Part shown: piece after piece, positions 1-13,500 of the stretch | How the letters are laid out: every line of letters begins with the position of its first letter | Numbering within the stretch: the first letter of the stretch is position 1 | From: Chimonanthus salicifolius | Lineage: Eukaryota; Streptophyta; Magnoliopsida; Laurales; Calycanthaceae | NCBI GenBank assembly: GCA_013350335.1 | Contig: CM023539.1 | Location: forward strand, 21,062,448-21,126,447 | Length of the DNA: 64,000 nt | Direction of reading: 5' to 3' | Position numbers and translations under genes: made by a program | Notes under the pieces: generated by a model | Seen by the model: the letters and a program-made list of their open reading frames with translations, nothing else | Databases searched by the model: none | What the model was told of the DNA's origin: nothing

Positions 1-225
1 CATATAGTCGAGATCTATCTCCCCAACCAATTCCATTATCAAAGGAATATCTTCCATAGGATCCTCCGGAAAAGGTGCTAGGTCCACTTCATCTTCCTCA
101 GGAGGTCCCTCCTGAAAGTCCATGTTAACTTCCATGTTGGAGTTGTTAGAAGCAGACACCAAGTATATTGGGCAGCTAGGGGTTCCTTTATCCCATAACT
201 CCGTATACTCCACGTTACTCGACAT
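1..225 (-). CDS. gag: Family A retrotransposon gag, N-terminal part (runs off the left edge)
   Basis: Reading the minus strand from an ATG at 225-223, 75 codons are open with no stop to the window edge. The product begins MSSNVEYTELWDKG and becomes acidic, with PPEEDEVD at about residues 46-53. No zinc knuckle lies in the visible part. Position supports gag: it follows a tRNA-iMet-type primer binding site and a leader of about 430 bases downstream of a family A LTR on the same strand. The family assignment rests on this layout, because the visible residues carry no diagnostic motif. The open frame suggests the element is younger than the others here. The remaining gag-pol and 3' LTR lie outside the window. 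Confidence 0.6.
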   Translation of the reverse strand, partial: MSSNVEYTELWDKGTPSCPIYLVSASNNSNMEVNMDFQEGPPEEDEVDLAPFPEDPMEDIPLIMELVGEIDLDYM

Positions 226-653
226 ATCTGTATCATAACATAGAACTCATAAATAATCAACAGTAGTTCTAATAAAACCAAACTTGGTTTTGGAGAATTT
301 CTTATGTATCGTATCATGCATTGTATTTGGGGAAATTGCCAAATCTTCACACTTTGTTTTCTTTTGTTTCTGGGGAAATCTCTAAATTCTTGTTGTTTGT
401 TTCTCAAGTGTGGGGATATCAGGGGAGTGCATCCTACTTTGCGATGTTTGATATGTCCAGTTATGATGACTGTACTTTACTTTGTTATCTTTCATTGTTG
501 CTCTCAGATTGATTGTTCACTCTGAGTCACTCGAAGTAAATTAATCCGGCCCCCAGTCAGCGGACTCTGAAGAGTCGGTCAGTTGGGATTGTTATCTGTC
601 AGTGAGACATGAAATTGTCTTACTCTTACTTTGATGATTCAACTTCCCGTTTC
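226..653 (-). other. Retrotransposon 5' leader between PBS and gag
   Basis: This is the untranslated leader of the minus-strand element whose 5' LTR begins at 668. About 180 bases next to the PBS match the leader fragment at 36339-36515, including GACCGACTCTTC and GGGGGCCGGATTAATTTACT, which shows both belong to family A. Open frames called here on either strand have no recognisable product. Confidence 0.65.
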
Positions 654-665
654 GCTCTGATACCA
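654..665 (-). other. Primer binding site, tRNA-iMet type
   Basis: On the minus strand this reads TGGTATCAGAGC, the usual plant retroelement PBS complementary to the 3' end of initiator tRNA-Met. It lies two bases inside the LTR end (TATAAC at 668 on the plus strand, a TGTAAC with one change). It fixes the element's orientation and the LTR 3' boundary. Confidence 0.9.
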
Positions 666-1182
666 ACTATAACGCCCTGCCCTTTCCGAGATTCAGAGTC
701 TAATTTTTTTTTTATAATAATATAATAACACCAGAAGAGGGCGGACGGCGTCACGACGCGAGCTAAGTCCGGACTATCTAAAGTCTGACCCTTAACTGGC
801 CACCCATGTGTGCATGGACTAAACCCATGATAACAATCCACACATGGAACTAAACAAGTTATGCGGAATAAACTAGACTAACTGCGGAATTAAACTGAAT
901 AGATAACAAGTACAAGTCTTAATTATTAAAATAACTTAGTCCAAACATCCATTGTCAAAACCATAAACAAACTATAGCAAAGTTTACTAGCTATTACATG
1001 TCCACAAAATATAACTCAAAAGACAGTAATAAAGAAATCCCAATCATCAATCAAGCGCTTAAGCTTGGCTCCCCTCCTGGTCCTCGACCTTCTCTTTCCC
1101 CTTCCTTGTTCCTGCATTATCCTCTAAAGATAGAATTAGGGCATTAGACCAACGCGCCCAGTAGGTTCCCGATTAGGGCTAC

Positions 1183-4100
1183 TGTAACACCTTGGAATTT
1201 CAAAGTTATCATTTTATATGAAATTATTCATATTTACGGAATTGCCATTGTGATAAAATTGATTTGAATTTAATGGGTCAATGGCTCAATCAAGACCCAA
1301 AGGATGGAAGTTTGTTTACAAAACAAATAAATGTTTAAGATATACTTAAACGGGTCAAAAATCATATTTGGGTCAAATTTTGTGAAATGGGTCAAAATGG
1401 CCAAATTGGACCCAATGGGTCGTAGTTGACATATTTGACTATTTGATGAGCTCAAAGCTCAATTGGGTTAAGATGAGTTAAATGTTTAAGTGGGTTGAGT
1501 TGAAATAAATGTTGGAGTTGAGTTGAGTGGAATTTATTAGTTGAGTTACATTAAATGAATAAGATGAGTTGAGGGAGTTAAATTTATTGTAAGTGAGTGA
1601 AGTGTGTGAATGAGAGGGGAAGTGTTTTAATTCCAAATTTTGAGCAAGGAAAAACGTTGGTGCATGGGAGGCATTACCATGCATGTAACTTCCATTTATG
1701 TGATGAATAAAATGGGAGTTACATTTTGAAGTTACATGGGATGCATAGGGACGTTGGATGCATGAGAATATTGCATGCATGCAACAGCTACAATGGAGTT
1801 AGTAGGTTGGCTGTTTTGAGAGTTACAAATGCAAGGATAATGAGAGATCAATAAAGGAGAGAATGCAAATAATCACAAAGATGTACATGGAAGACGTTGG
1901 AGGTGGGAGTGTGATTTCAAATGCAAAGTGTTTACACGTTGGAAATGGTTAGAGTACATTGGTTGGGTCTTCAAAGGACAACCAATAGATAAATTTATAA
2001 TTCATGCATGTGACTTCAAGGTTGGAGAATAAATGAGTTGCTGATTGGAGGAGTGACACACAATAGTTTATGGTTGTTTTTAGTCTAAACACGTTGGAGA
2101 AGGGGAAGAGTTTCATCTTAAGATGAAACCCCCATATGAGTTGTTAATGAGAGTAGGAGGTTACTCCAATGCATACAACAAGAGGCCGTTGGGTACCCTT
2201 GGAGGTTCATCTCAAAGATGAAACCCCCAAGGAAGGTATTAAGAAATAAAAGTTACACAAATGTTTCATATTCAAAATTGTTACATACGTTGGAACCATG
2301 AGGATTAATCACCTTAGATGGAAGGTCAAGGGTTAAAAACGTTGGAGGGTTTCATCTCAAGGATGAAACCCCCAAATGAAATAAGAGTTAAAGATAAATG
2401 CAATAGGAGTTACAATTTTTGGTACCAAAGAGATCACATGGGCTGAATGAAATTTAGCCAAAGAAGTTTCATTTTTACTCTCCCTATCTCTCTCTCTTGG
2501 CTGTTCTCTATCTTCCCAAACACTAAGAGCAGCAGCTGGGTGTTAATCAGTCCTTGGATTGATCCCTTTTCATCAAGACAAGTTCAGCAAAAGGGAAGGA
2601 ACAAGCGGGAGTGAAGATCAAGTGGAGGAGTCGCGGAAACGGTAGGTTTTCGATAAACTATCTTTAATTAGGAATTATGATCCGGCCATTGGATGGCCGA
2701 ATCTAACAAGGGTTAGATATTTGATGGAAGTTTATGAATGAGATAAAAAAATATGGACATAGGGTTCGGCCCTTTGGATGGCCGAACCCCATGAGAAAAT
2801 TGGTGGATTCTATGGTATTTGAAAGTCAAAATCCATATTTTGGAGTGAGGCTTTTAAAAGATTTTTATATGGAATTAAGCTTACTTTTTTGGAGTAGATA
2901 TGACATTACTGAACCATATTTATCTTATGTTAACTTGCTGATTAATTTCATAGATAAATATGGGTGGATTTCCATTAAGAGAACCATAGGGTTCGGCCAT
3001 GTGTATGGCCGAACCCCATGGACTGTTTTGAGGATGGATTTGGGTTTTGATTTAAGATGTAAATACATGTTTTAGAATGGTTAAAAACATGGATCTGAAT
3101 GACCTAGGGACTGAAGTTTGTATGGTCTAATATCAGTGGATTAAAAGATGGAAATGGATCATTGGGTTTGGCCACTTAGCATGGCCGAACCCCATGGAAA
3201 CCATGAAACCCATGGACTGTTTTGTGGAATAATTGGGTTAAGTTTATGATGGACATTAGGTAATATTTATATGCTTTGATTTAAGAATAATATATGTTTG
3301 TTTATGGAATTAGTATGGGTAAATAATCAGCCGAACATGAATGATGGAAATTGGGGATAAAAATCACATTGGTGAGGTTCGGCCATGTGTATGGCCGAAC
3401 CCCACTAATGGTGATTGTTGGACATAGTGGTTAGTTTATATGAAGATATGAAGGGTTTAAGAAGGATCAAATTAAGTGGTGAAGTTCAGCCATGTGTATG
3501 GCCGAACCCCACTAAAATGGTTTTATGTTAGGCGATGGAAGTTAGCTAATTTAAAGCAAAGGTTGGTCTCAATGGCACAATCGTAATTATGGCTGAAATG
3601 ATCAAAAATAAAATGATCATATAATTGGATAAATGGGCTAAAACCAAAGTGGTAAGGTTCAGCCATAATGTATGGCCGAACCCTACCAAGGTTCATTTAG
3701 AAGTTTGGGTAATTAGATGGTTTTAATTAAATAAAAGAATGACCAAAGTTTTAATGGATGAGGTTCGGCTATGGCTTTGGCCGAACCCCACTAGGTGGTT
3801 CTTGGAACATTAAGCTTTGCTGGAAATTAGGTGGATAAATGATTAACTTGCTGCCATGTACATAGGGTATTCGGATTTTTAGAACGGTGAGCAAGCCGTG
3901 ATCGGAAGACGGTCCAAAGGAAGGGTCGAACAAAGTAAACTATTGTAGGTTTCCTACCTTTGTTGTAACCACTATTTAATATGTTGTTTTATGTTGATTT
4001 TGATATCTTATATGATTGTAAAGTATGTTTTTAAATGACATAGTTGCATAGACATCTCATGCATGGCATGGGATGATGGTGTTGTAACCGGAGGCCACAC

Positions 4101-4966
4101 TCCGTCGGGGCGTCCGAAAGACCACTATGGGGTACCCTGATGATGAGAATCCCATCAGGAGGAATCCGGAGGCCACACTCCGTCGGGGCGTCCGAAAGAC
4201 CACTGTGGGTTACCTTGACGATGAGAATCCCGTCAAGTGATGTCTATGTTGAATGGTGATGGGTGGGACTCATTACATGTTCATTTCATACATAGCATGT
4301 TTTTATGGAATTTTGTTACACATGTATTATCATTATATTATTTGCATGTTTGACTAACCATGTGGTAGCCCTACTCGGAAACACTACTGGGCGCGTTGAT
4401 CTAACGCCCTATCTATATCCTTAGTGGATGATACAGGGAAAGGGAAGAACGTGGATCGAGAAGAGGACCAAGTTCGGAAACTTGGGCGATTTGAATGATT
4501 GGAATGGACTATGAATGGATTATTTATGGAGTTGTTATTTGATTTATTTGGACAATGTAATTTGGTAATTAGATGTTGGCATGTAATAAGTAGTTAAGTA
4601 GATGCTATGGTTGGATTTATTTGGATGGTTTGGAATGAATGGTAGACTAAGGTTATATAATAATTTTGGAGAATAAATTAGGTACTTTGCTATCTAAGAA
4701 TGGAAAATTGGATTAGTCATAGGATCTATTATAACCTCAGTTAGATTTAGACTAAATTAATTCCGCTAGTTATATATGTACCATGTGCGGATCAGTTTTA
4801 TGGACTTAGTTCATACGCACATGGGCTTGGCCAGTTAAGGGTCGGATTTAGAGATCCGAACTTAACTCGAGTCGTGACATTCCGCCCCGATCACTTGTTG
4901 ATTATTATTATATTTACAAAAAAAAATAAACTCTGAAAATTAGAGTGAAAAGGGCAGGGTGTTACA
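1183..4966 (+). mobile_element. Family A solo LTR, TSD GCTAC
   Basis: It starts TGTAACACCTTGG at 1183, ends AGGGCAGGGTGTTACA at 4966, and is 3784 bp. The target duplication GCTAC is exact (1178-1182 and 4967-4971). It sits inside the U5 part of the minus LTR 668-8031, just after the host's GCGCCCAGTAGG block, and host sequence resumes cleanly at 4972. No PBS or internal region follows, so it is a solo LTR. Modules in order: GGGTCAA repeats, three ACGTTGG plus TTTCATCTC/GATGAAAC modules (about 2095-2370), a CT-rich stretch near 2480, an AG-rich exon 1 ending at 2641, the intron-like hairpin array, then exon 2 from 3867. Confidence 0.95.
2642..3866 (+). other. Predicted intron with hairpin array in the solo LTR 1183-4966
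   Basis: The donor is GCGGAAACG|GTAGGT. The acceptor region is ACATAGG|GTATTCGG, so the exact 3' site is ambiguous by one base. It contains seven GGTTCGGCC...GGCCGAACC stem-loops between about 2766 and 3790. The flanks align with the intron-less copy: upstream GGAGGAGTCGCGGAAA and downstream TTTAGAACGGTG are continuous at 60775/60776. This copy and that one are the closest pair in the window, so the comparison is direct. Confidence 0.8.
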
Positions 4967-5510
4967 GCTACCACATGATTAGTATATAAAACAAGCATAT
5001 ATTTCATAGTACATGATCATCAACAAAACATCTGAAATCAATGCTATGTATGTAAGTGTGAATGTAATGAGTCCCACCGATTACAAGTATACATAGCTAT
5101 CACTTGACGGGATTCTTACGTCAAAGTAATCCAGAGTAATCCACATTTCCTCTGAGTAGAAGTCTAATGTCAAGGTAAGCCAGAGTAATCCACATTTCCT
5201 CTGGATAGGATTCTTATGTCAAAGTATTTCATAGTGTAATCCATAGTACTCCTCATTTCCTATGGATAGGGTTCCAGTTTCCCAAAGTCATCACCCCATG
5301 GCATGCTTGAGATGTCAATGCATTATATATCATTTGTAAATGTAAATCTCATCATTCAAAAACCAATTGAAACATAATAATAATAACAACATATCTCATC
5401 AAAATCATGATAAAACCAATCATAATAGTGGTTACAAGTAGGTAGGAAAACCTACGGAAACTTCGCTTAAGTGTCCAATCACGACCCGCACGCCGTTCAC
5501 GTTCCGTTAC

Positions 5511-6916
5511 CTTGTTATGTAATAGCAAGTCAATACTTAATCTTCTTGATTTCTAATCAAGTTTGGATCCCATAAATCATCTTGTGGGGTTTGGCCATAC
5601 CCATGGCCGAACCTCACCAACTTAGGATTTAATCTTCATTTTCATTTGATCAACCCTTAAACACTTTACCCTTCAAACATATCTTGGTAGGGTTCGGCCA
5701 TAAAACATGGCCAAACCATACCACTTTGGTTTGACCCTTCTTCTAAGCCCTTTAATCCTTCTCTATTCATTTTTATCATTTGACTAGTATTTATGGTTTT
5801 GCCATCGGCCTTAAACCATATTGAAACTAACATCCATAACCAATCCACCTTAGTGGGGTTCGGCCATACAACTTGGCCGAACCTCACCAATTCAATTTGG
5901 GTCTCCTAATCCTTCATAATTAAGTCTAGTTACCAATTTATCCATGTGATTAACTAGTCTTTAATCTTCCATCATTTTCTTGGTTTCACAAATGCTTAAG
6001 ACCTCCAAAGTCACTTCATGGGGTTTGGCCATACATATGGCTGAACCCAATGGTTCTTCATTTCTATCCATTTTCATACTACAATCCATCTATAATTTCC
6101 ACTCCAAATAAACCATAAAATGGTCCATGGGTTCGGCCATACACATGGCCGAACCCAATGGTTCCCTTGGTTCAATGATTCCATCATATGTACTTAACTT
6201 AAGCTCTACTCTTTAACCATGATAACTAAATGGTTCAGCCATCCAATGGCTGACCCAAAATAGTAAACATTATCTCCATTTAAATCACAAAGAAACCCCA
6301 TAATTTTATATGGTTTTTATCTCTTAAAAACCATCACAAATTACCATAAAAATATCATACCATTTCATGGGGTTCAACCATCCAAATTGGCCGAACCATA
6401 TGGCCTATAATTTTAAACCTTTTAACATATAATTTGTGTCTTATTAAAACATATAACAATCACCATAGTATTGTAGGGTTTGTAGACTTCAAAACCATCA
6501 ACCTAACCAAATAAATTTCATGGGGTTCGGCCAACCAAGGTGGCCGAACCCAATGATACATTTTTACCATTTTAAACAACCTGGTTTAAACCCTTGATGC
6601 ATTCGGCTATTCCATGGCCAAATCATGACATCCAAATCCATGATTTAAACACCCTTTCAACTTGCATCTTAGGTCTAAATAAAGCATCCAAAACAGTCCA
6701 TCATTTTGCATGGTTTTAACTTACAAAAACTATCAATCATAACCATAATATTTCATGGGGTTCGGCCAACCAAAGTGGTCGAACCCTATGGTCCATGTTT
6801 GCTATCTTTTAAACATCAAAATACACACTCCAAACCCTTGGTAGATTCGGCCATCTCATGGCCAAATCATATTCCATTTAACCCATTTTACAATAAAAAC
6901 TCTATGGATTACTTAC
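5511..6916 (-). other. Predicted intron in the LTR at 668-8031
   Basis: The minus-strand donor is G|GTAAGT (ACTTAC on plus at 6911-6916) and the acceptor is ACATAACAAG|GTAACGG (exon 2 begins at 5510). The 1.4-kb interval holds about 11 GGTTCGGCCAT/ATGGCCGAACC-type stem-loops. Both splice sites match the points where the copy at 59518-61870 lacks sequence. Splicing is inferred by homology, with no transcript data. Confidence 0.7.
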
Positions 6917-8031
6917 CAATTTTCCAAGCCTTTCTTCTTGCCTTTGCTCTTTGCTTCCTTCCCTCTTTCTTCCTTAGTCTCCAGCCGAGTAGGTGCTTGA
7001 TCAATGGTGAAAAACACCAATAGCTGGTTCGGCCAAAGAGATGTGTTCTTGAGAGAGGGAAAAAGATGAGAATTCTAAGGTTTTGCAATTGACAAATTCG
7101 GCCAAGTGATGGGGTTTGTTGCTTTTGTTAAACAGCCCCATAACCTCTCATTAATCCTCATCAAATCTTGCTCAAACCAAGGAGTCACTTGCTGCCAAGC
7201 AAAGCACCCCTTGGCACCAACCAATGCGTCCTTTCAGCTCCCCATGTTGGGTCTTGGGTTTCCATTATGAGATGGAAACCCATCCAAGTTTCCAAGGTGA
7301 ATTCTATCTCATGCCATTGAAGTCCATGCGTGGAAGCCCACACCTCACTCCACCAACGTGTGAGACTTCTCTTGATAGTGTTTAAGGTTATGGCAACTCC
7401 TCATCTCCCATTGACTCACTTGAACTCAAGGCCCCTTTGATTTCCAAGTCAACTCACCCAACTCACTACACTTAATGCATATCATTTAATGCACTTGAGT
7501 CAACTCATTACTTGATTTAATTCCAACTCACTTCAGTCCCAACTCAATCTGATTTGACTCACATTTGAGCTCACTTGAGGGTCCACACGGTCAACCATGG
7601 TCAACATGGTCAACCCGACCCATTGGGTCCCCATTTGGCTCATTGACCCAATTGACGCCATGACCCAATTATGGGTTGTTTTAGCCAATTGCATGTGATT
7701 TTCATATGTGCATCAAGCCTACCCATTTATGCTCCATTTAATTTCCAATCATTTCAGCTTAACCCCATTAAATTTGGGCTCACCCAATGGTCAAACAAGT
7801 CCATTATGACCCATTGGGTCCCAATTGGGTCCTTTGATCCAATTAACCATATTGACCCAATTTGATGTTCATTACCCATTCATGATAAATTGGCCCTTAT
7901 AATATGTTCATATGGTCTTAATTTGAACAATGGGCCCCACCATTTTCTCATTTACAATCACATTTATTAAATTCACCAATCCAGTGGCATTTTCGTAAAT
8001 ATTCATATTATTGAGGAATTGGGGTGTTACA

Positions 8032-9908
8032 ATTTGTCCCCTTCGAGTTGAAATTAAGTGAATGGAGAAATTTAATCAGCAAATTAGGTTTTATTTCCAA
8101 ATTTTAGAATTTCAATTAGAATTATTCAATTAAAATTTTTAATTTATAATTTTGAGTGGACCCATGGGACCAATGTTCCTTGGTTGAATCTATTATAGAA
8201 ATTAGTTTTATAAAAATTCTTTTACCTTAAGATTTACTTAGTTGGGTTCTTTTTTTTTTTGTTTTTATGTATATATAATTGTGTTTATAACAAAATAGAA
8301 AATACCCAAGCTCAACTGGGCCCTTGGACCCACACCTTTTTCGTCCAAATCTCACTCTCAAAAAAAAAAAAAAAAATCACTTAATCTACCCTTGCCATAT
8401 GGAAACATGGTATATTCCCCCAAATTAGAAAACCTAGTGCCGTTCAAGTAGCAGTTCTATCCCTTCCTTTCTCCCTTCCTAATCTGGATCCCTCTTGTAC
8501 GTGTTGAACCGACGAAACCTACGGAGGAAACCTCATCTTCCATTCACGGTTGAATCCTAATCCTAAGCCAACTAAACTTTCCCTAAATCTACCACCGACC
8601 CTTCTTACAAATCCAGGATATACTGGTATTTATAAGCCAGGCATCCATCGATTTCTCGATCCTGGTGTTGCTTCGTCTTCTCCTTTTGTGTATTGTGAAT
8701 CAAGACCTTCCTGTCTACAGCACCTACAACCGAGTTTTGATCTCTCCTCAAGCTTCTCTCAGGTTTTTCTCTTTCTCTTCCCTTTTCTTTTATTCCCCAC
8801 TTTCCCCAATTGCAGCCTTCTTCATCAAATCTTGAAAAGGCCTAAACCACCAACATGGACAAGAAACTCATCAAAACAATAAAATATTTGAGTGGTGGGG
8901 TTGTACGTGGATTCCTCATTACAATCCGAACTTTTGTTTAATCATAGCATCAAATAACCCAATGTGTTCTTTTCCAACACCAGTAAATTGCTTTCGGTGT
9001 GGTTCATTTTCAACATATTCTAATTAAGTATTTGACAACTTAAACTTCAATTGTTATTATTTCAGGAGCTTACAAAGCCCTTATATTAGTCCCTGGACAA
9101 CAACATGTACCAATCAAATTAATTTTTATAAAACCATGGATTGAAAACCATGTTCCTTTAATTATTTCCCTCCATCTCAGTTCCTATCACCTTTAAAAAA
9201 AAAATTAGGATTTGTATATCCTTTAGCCATTACAAGAGCTAATTTATTATTATCACTTATAGCTAAACCATGTCCAGAATTTTCTCCCATCCTCATATTT
9301 TTATATACAGTTTGAAAATGTGTCTGATACTTATTTAACTATTTAAAACGATCTACTTCTCTTCCTTGTTCCAAATTTTAATAACTTATGTGTTAACCAA
9401 ATTATTTATTCATTGGGTTAAATAATTAGTTTTCTTTTCCTTAATAATGCAAAGAGTTTCAAAAATATGTACATATAAAAAACATATTTCAAATTTTAGT
9501 TGTTAGTATTATGACAGTCATTACAAAATACTCTTCCTTTCTTTTCTCTTATTTTATTTCATCCCACTTACTTCAGTTTTTATTTATTTATTATTATAGT
9601 CTAATTGAGTAAGATAATAAATCTCTTTGGATTTTATTTAAACCTCCAATATCTTTGAGAACCGATCTTATGGTCTTAAGCTTTCATCACTTCTTCCAAT
9701 GGACACATGTGCAATTGACAGTTTCTTTTCGTGTTCTTATCACTCTTCTCGACATGAGTTTTCAGCGAACTAAACATATAGTATATTTTTTCTTTTCAAT
9801 TATTTATACTACAGTACATGCTGCTACGTATATTTTTAAATATGTTGATGAGAAATGTTGAGACAGAGATATTTTCTTAGGAATTTTTTTTTTTTAATTC
9901 GATATCTA
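8032..9908. other. Unassigned AT-rich flank between the left element and element B
   Basis: This sequence is outside the recognised elements. It contains an A-run near 8359-8376, T-runs, and a short open frame at 8550-8882 without any recognisable domain. I see no PBS, no family A module and no recognisable coding exon. It could be older degraded retroelement sequence or a remnant of unique DNA. The TSD of the left element should begin it (ATTTG). Confidence 0.4.
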
Positions 9909-10568
9909 TGTAACACCAACTAGGACTTGTAAAGATAAAACTCATCTCCTTTCCAACCCCTAAGTATTTTCTATAACCAATCATGTTATTGATTCTACTT
10001 AAATAAAATCAATAAGAATTTATTATTTTACAAAGTGTTCTAATTGTATTTAGTTGAGCCACAAATTACCTTTTTATTTAAAACTCTAAATTTACTGGTT
10101 GTCATAAAACTGATTAATATTATTATTAGTGTTAAGATTCCCATTATATTAATTTATAAAACCAAGTAAGATTAGGTAATGTTCGAACATGTAGTATATG
10201 GACTCAACTTTCAACCTTAACCTTGGACCTTAAAAACCCCTCCTACACTTAATGTTAAGAATACTCAAAACTTCAAATGAACTGTATGCAGCACTTTCCG
10301 GACAATCTATTGATTGATTTCAAGTTGGGATGCGTGTGGATTCATCACCTACACTTCACGAACTCTTCAGGTGAGGGAAAGCAATACACTATACTTTGGT
10401 TGTAGATGATATTCTCTATTTTTGGTTTATGTGATTGAGCAATGGAAAATATTGCATGTTGTATTGTATTTTGGAATGTAATATTGGACCTATGAAATAA
10501 ACTGAGTACTTGTTGGAAAAGTGGTCGTAATCCGATGCTTACTCACAGTACTGTAAGGGAGTAGGCTA

Positions 10569-13500
10569 TGTAACGCCCACCCCTTTTCACCGAAATTAGA
10601 ATCTATTTTTTTTTAAATGAATAGTGACAAAGGGCGCGGACGTCACGACGCGAGTTAAGTCCGAGCCTCTAAAGCCCGGCCCTTAACTGGCCAACCCTAC
10701 GTGTGTGTGGAACGAAGTCCACGAAGAACGGTTCACACGTAGACGTAAGCTCAAGGAATATTACACTGAGTGCGGAAAATTACAATAAAGACTATCTTAC
10801 CAATTTTTAGATAGCAGGGAAGATAACATTCATAATATTACCAAAATATCACAATGTCTCCACGTCCAAAAATAAAAAACCAAAATATAGCAAGCAATCC
10901 AAATTATTACATTTCCGACAAGCTAAACTATTCAAATATACATTTCCCAAAATAAACTTAAATAAAGTAAATAGTCCGCCTCCCCAAGCTCCTAAGCTTG
11001 GCTCCCATCTCGTCCTTCTGCTCCGGCATTTCCTGCGTCATCAGCTAGGGTAGAAGTAGGGCGTTAGACCACGCGCCCAGTAGGACTCCGAGTAGGGCTA
11101 ACACATGGATTAGTGGTAACAAGCATACAGATAATCATATAATGAAAACTAGAAAGTGAATGCCATGCCATGGGTGTCTTATGTCATGTATCCTACCCAT
11201 CATCCTTACTATCATGATGCCATGTCCCCCTTGACGGAAAAACCTCGTCAAGATATAACCAATCACACTGTATCCCCCTTGACGGTAAGGCCTCGTCAAG
11301 GTGTTCCCATGCTTATTTCTCGGTCGCCCCGACGGAGCATGAATTCCGGTTGTACCTTATGGTACCCCCTTGATGGATGAATCACATTAAGATATCCCCA
11401 TGTTTGGTTCTCGGTCGCCCCGATGGAGCATGGTCTCCGGTTATAACCTATCAGGCTAACCCCATGGCTGCTTCTCGGTCGCCCCGACGGAGCATGGACT
11501 CCGGTTTCATTTCATCCTTCCCCTACCATATCCCTCCCATGTCATGCATGAGATGTAGATGCCATATACCATGTAATATATGTAACTCATAGTCATAAAA
11601 CCCATCTTAAAACAATCCCATGATTATCAAAATAAATCAAAGGAAACCCATCACATAATACTAAATCCAAAACCCATCTTAAAAACAACCACATGATTTC
11701 CAAAATAAATTAAAGGAAAACATCACATAATACTTTATCCAAAACCCATCTTAAAACAAGCCATATAATTTCCAAAATAATTCAAAGAAACCATCACTCA
11801 ATCCAGGGCTTACAAAAAGGTAGGAATCCTACCGAATTCCGACTAGCGTCCTTTCTCGCTTTCGTCTGATAATCCGGTCGCCGATCATGCACTGCTTGTG
11901 ATGTCCGGTACCTTATTATACATATCAATTAGTCCATGTTTTTAACCTTTTAAGTCCATTAATCATACCTTAGTGGGGTTTGGCCATACAACATGGCCGA
12001 ACCTCACTAACTAGGTTTTGTGGGTCCCATTTAATCTATCAACTATTTTAATCACATAAGTTTAAAAATCAGCCCCCTGGGCTTTATTTAACCTTACATA
12101 AGTTTGTTACTTAGAGCCCCTAAGTCCATGGTCATCTCCCATGGGGTTCTTCATTTTGGCCATTAATTACGGTTATGCCACTACCTCTTCTCCATGGTTA
12201 ATCACTCATTCATCCATGCCTAATTAAGTCCATAATTGATCATAGACTTGGATCCATTCATGACCCATCAATCATGACATAAAAACTATTAAAAATAGCC
12301 ATTTACTTAATCTAATCCCCATTAATTAATCCATATGCATACACCTTAATATTAGTCCTTAATTGGTTCACAAAATGGGTTGATGTCTCATTAACCATAA
12401 CATAACAATACTAGAAAATCAGCCATTTAAATACTCTAACCCTCATTCATTTCTCACATACATAATACCAAATTTAATCCATAATTTAACCCACCAATGG
12501 GTCATGGGTTCATCATTCATTGGTGACATTTAAGACCATAAAAAAAAACATTTACCTTCATCCATGGATTCCCTCATTTAAAAACCCCTTTTAAAATTAC
12601 CATTATTCTTTCATTCAAAACCTTCAAAATCATTAACCCCTTTGATTTATCACTTTGAGTTCATCAACATTACCAACCTTCCCCATTGAAATCACTTAAC
12701 GACCTTCCATGCTTTTCTTCACTAACATCCCTTTAAAACTTACAAACACTTGACCCTTTTTAAGCCTCCAATACATTAACACCTTATTCCACATTTTCTA
12801 TCCTTTTAAACCCATTTAAAAACCACCATTACACTACCATAGGATTTAAAAACATTCCATCCCTAAAATCTCTCCATGGTTTTATTTTTAAAACATTATT
12901 TCCCACACTTAAAAATCCATTTTTAAACTATCCCATTCTCAACCATTCCTCCCTATTTTTACACCTTTCAAATTTACAACCACATAACCCTAAAAATCAT
13001 TAATTATCCTCCATAGCTTCCATTCTTTAAAACCCTCATAAATCACCTAATCATCTACCATTTCATCACCATAGGGTTCGGCCATTCACCATGGCCGAAC
13101 CCATGGTTCATGATCCATCATTTTGGTATATTTTCTTGAGTCCATTAATGACTCATTTAGTCATGCCATACTTCCCATTCTTTTCATGGTTTCTAAAACA
13201 CTTAATTCATCAAAGTTTCCCCATGCCTTTTAAGGCTACCAACACCATTCACACCTCCCATGCATTTCCTCATTTAAGCCCCTTTAAAAATTTCCTACAT
13301 TTAATCACTAGAAACCCTAATAATCCTAACCATTCCTTCCATGAATTTCTTCATTTAACAACCCTTTACAAATCACCATATTTAATCATTAGCACCTTAA
13401 AAAAAAACATAAACCATCTTTCCATGATTGTCATTCAAGATCCCTTTAAAAAGAACTACCACATTTAATCAATAAACACTTACAAACCCTAAATCATCCT

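Larger units (their letters stand above)
668..8031 (-). mobile_element. Family A 5' LTR (minus), interrupted by a solo LTR
   Basis: On the minus strand the LTR starts at 8031 with TGTAACACCCC and ends at 668 with GGGCAGGGCGTTATA next to the PBS. Without the nested insertion and its duplicated target it is about 3.58 kb. Parts in order, 5' to 3': a zone of TTGGGTC/GACCCAA inverted repeats, a CT-rich segment, a purine-rich exon-like segment, an intron-like interval with GGTTCGGCCAT hairpins (5511-6916), GC-rich CTCCGTCGGGGCG modules, the GGGCGCGTT...AACGCCC stem, and the terminal GAGTGAAAAGGGC. It is the 5' LTR of the element containing gag at 1-225. The five bases outside it, ATTTG at 8032-8036, should be the TSD, but its partner is outside the window. 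Confidence 0.88.

Noticed and set aside
8550..8882. A 110-residue proline/serine-rich frame in unassigned DNA
   Set aside because: No start context, domain or splice structure supports it, and composition follows the local CT-rich sequence.
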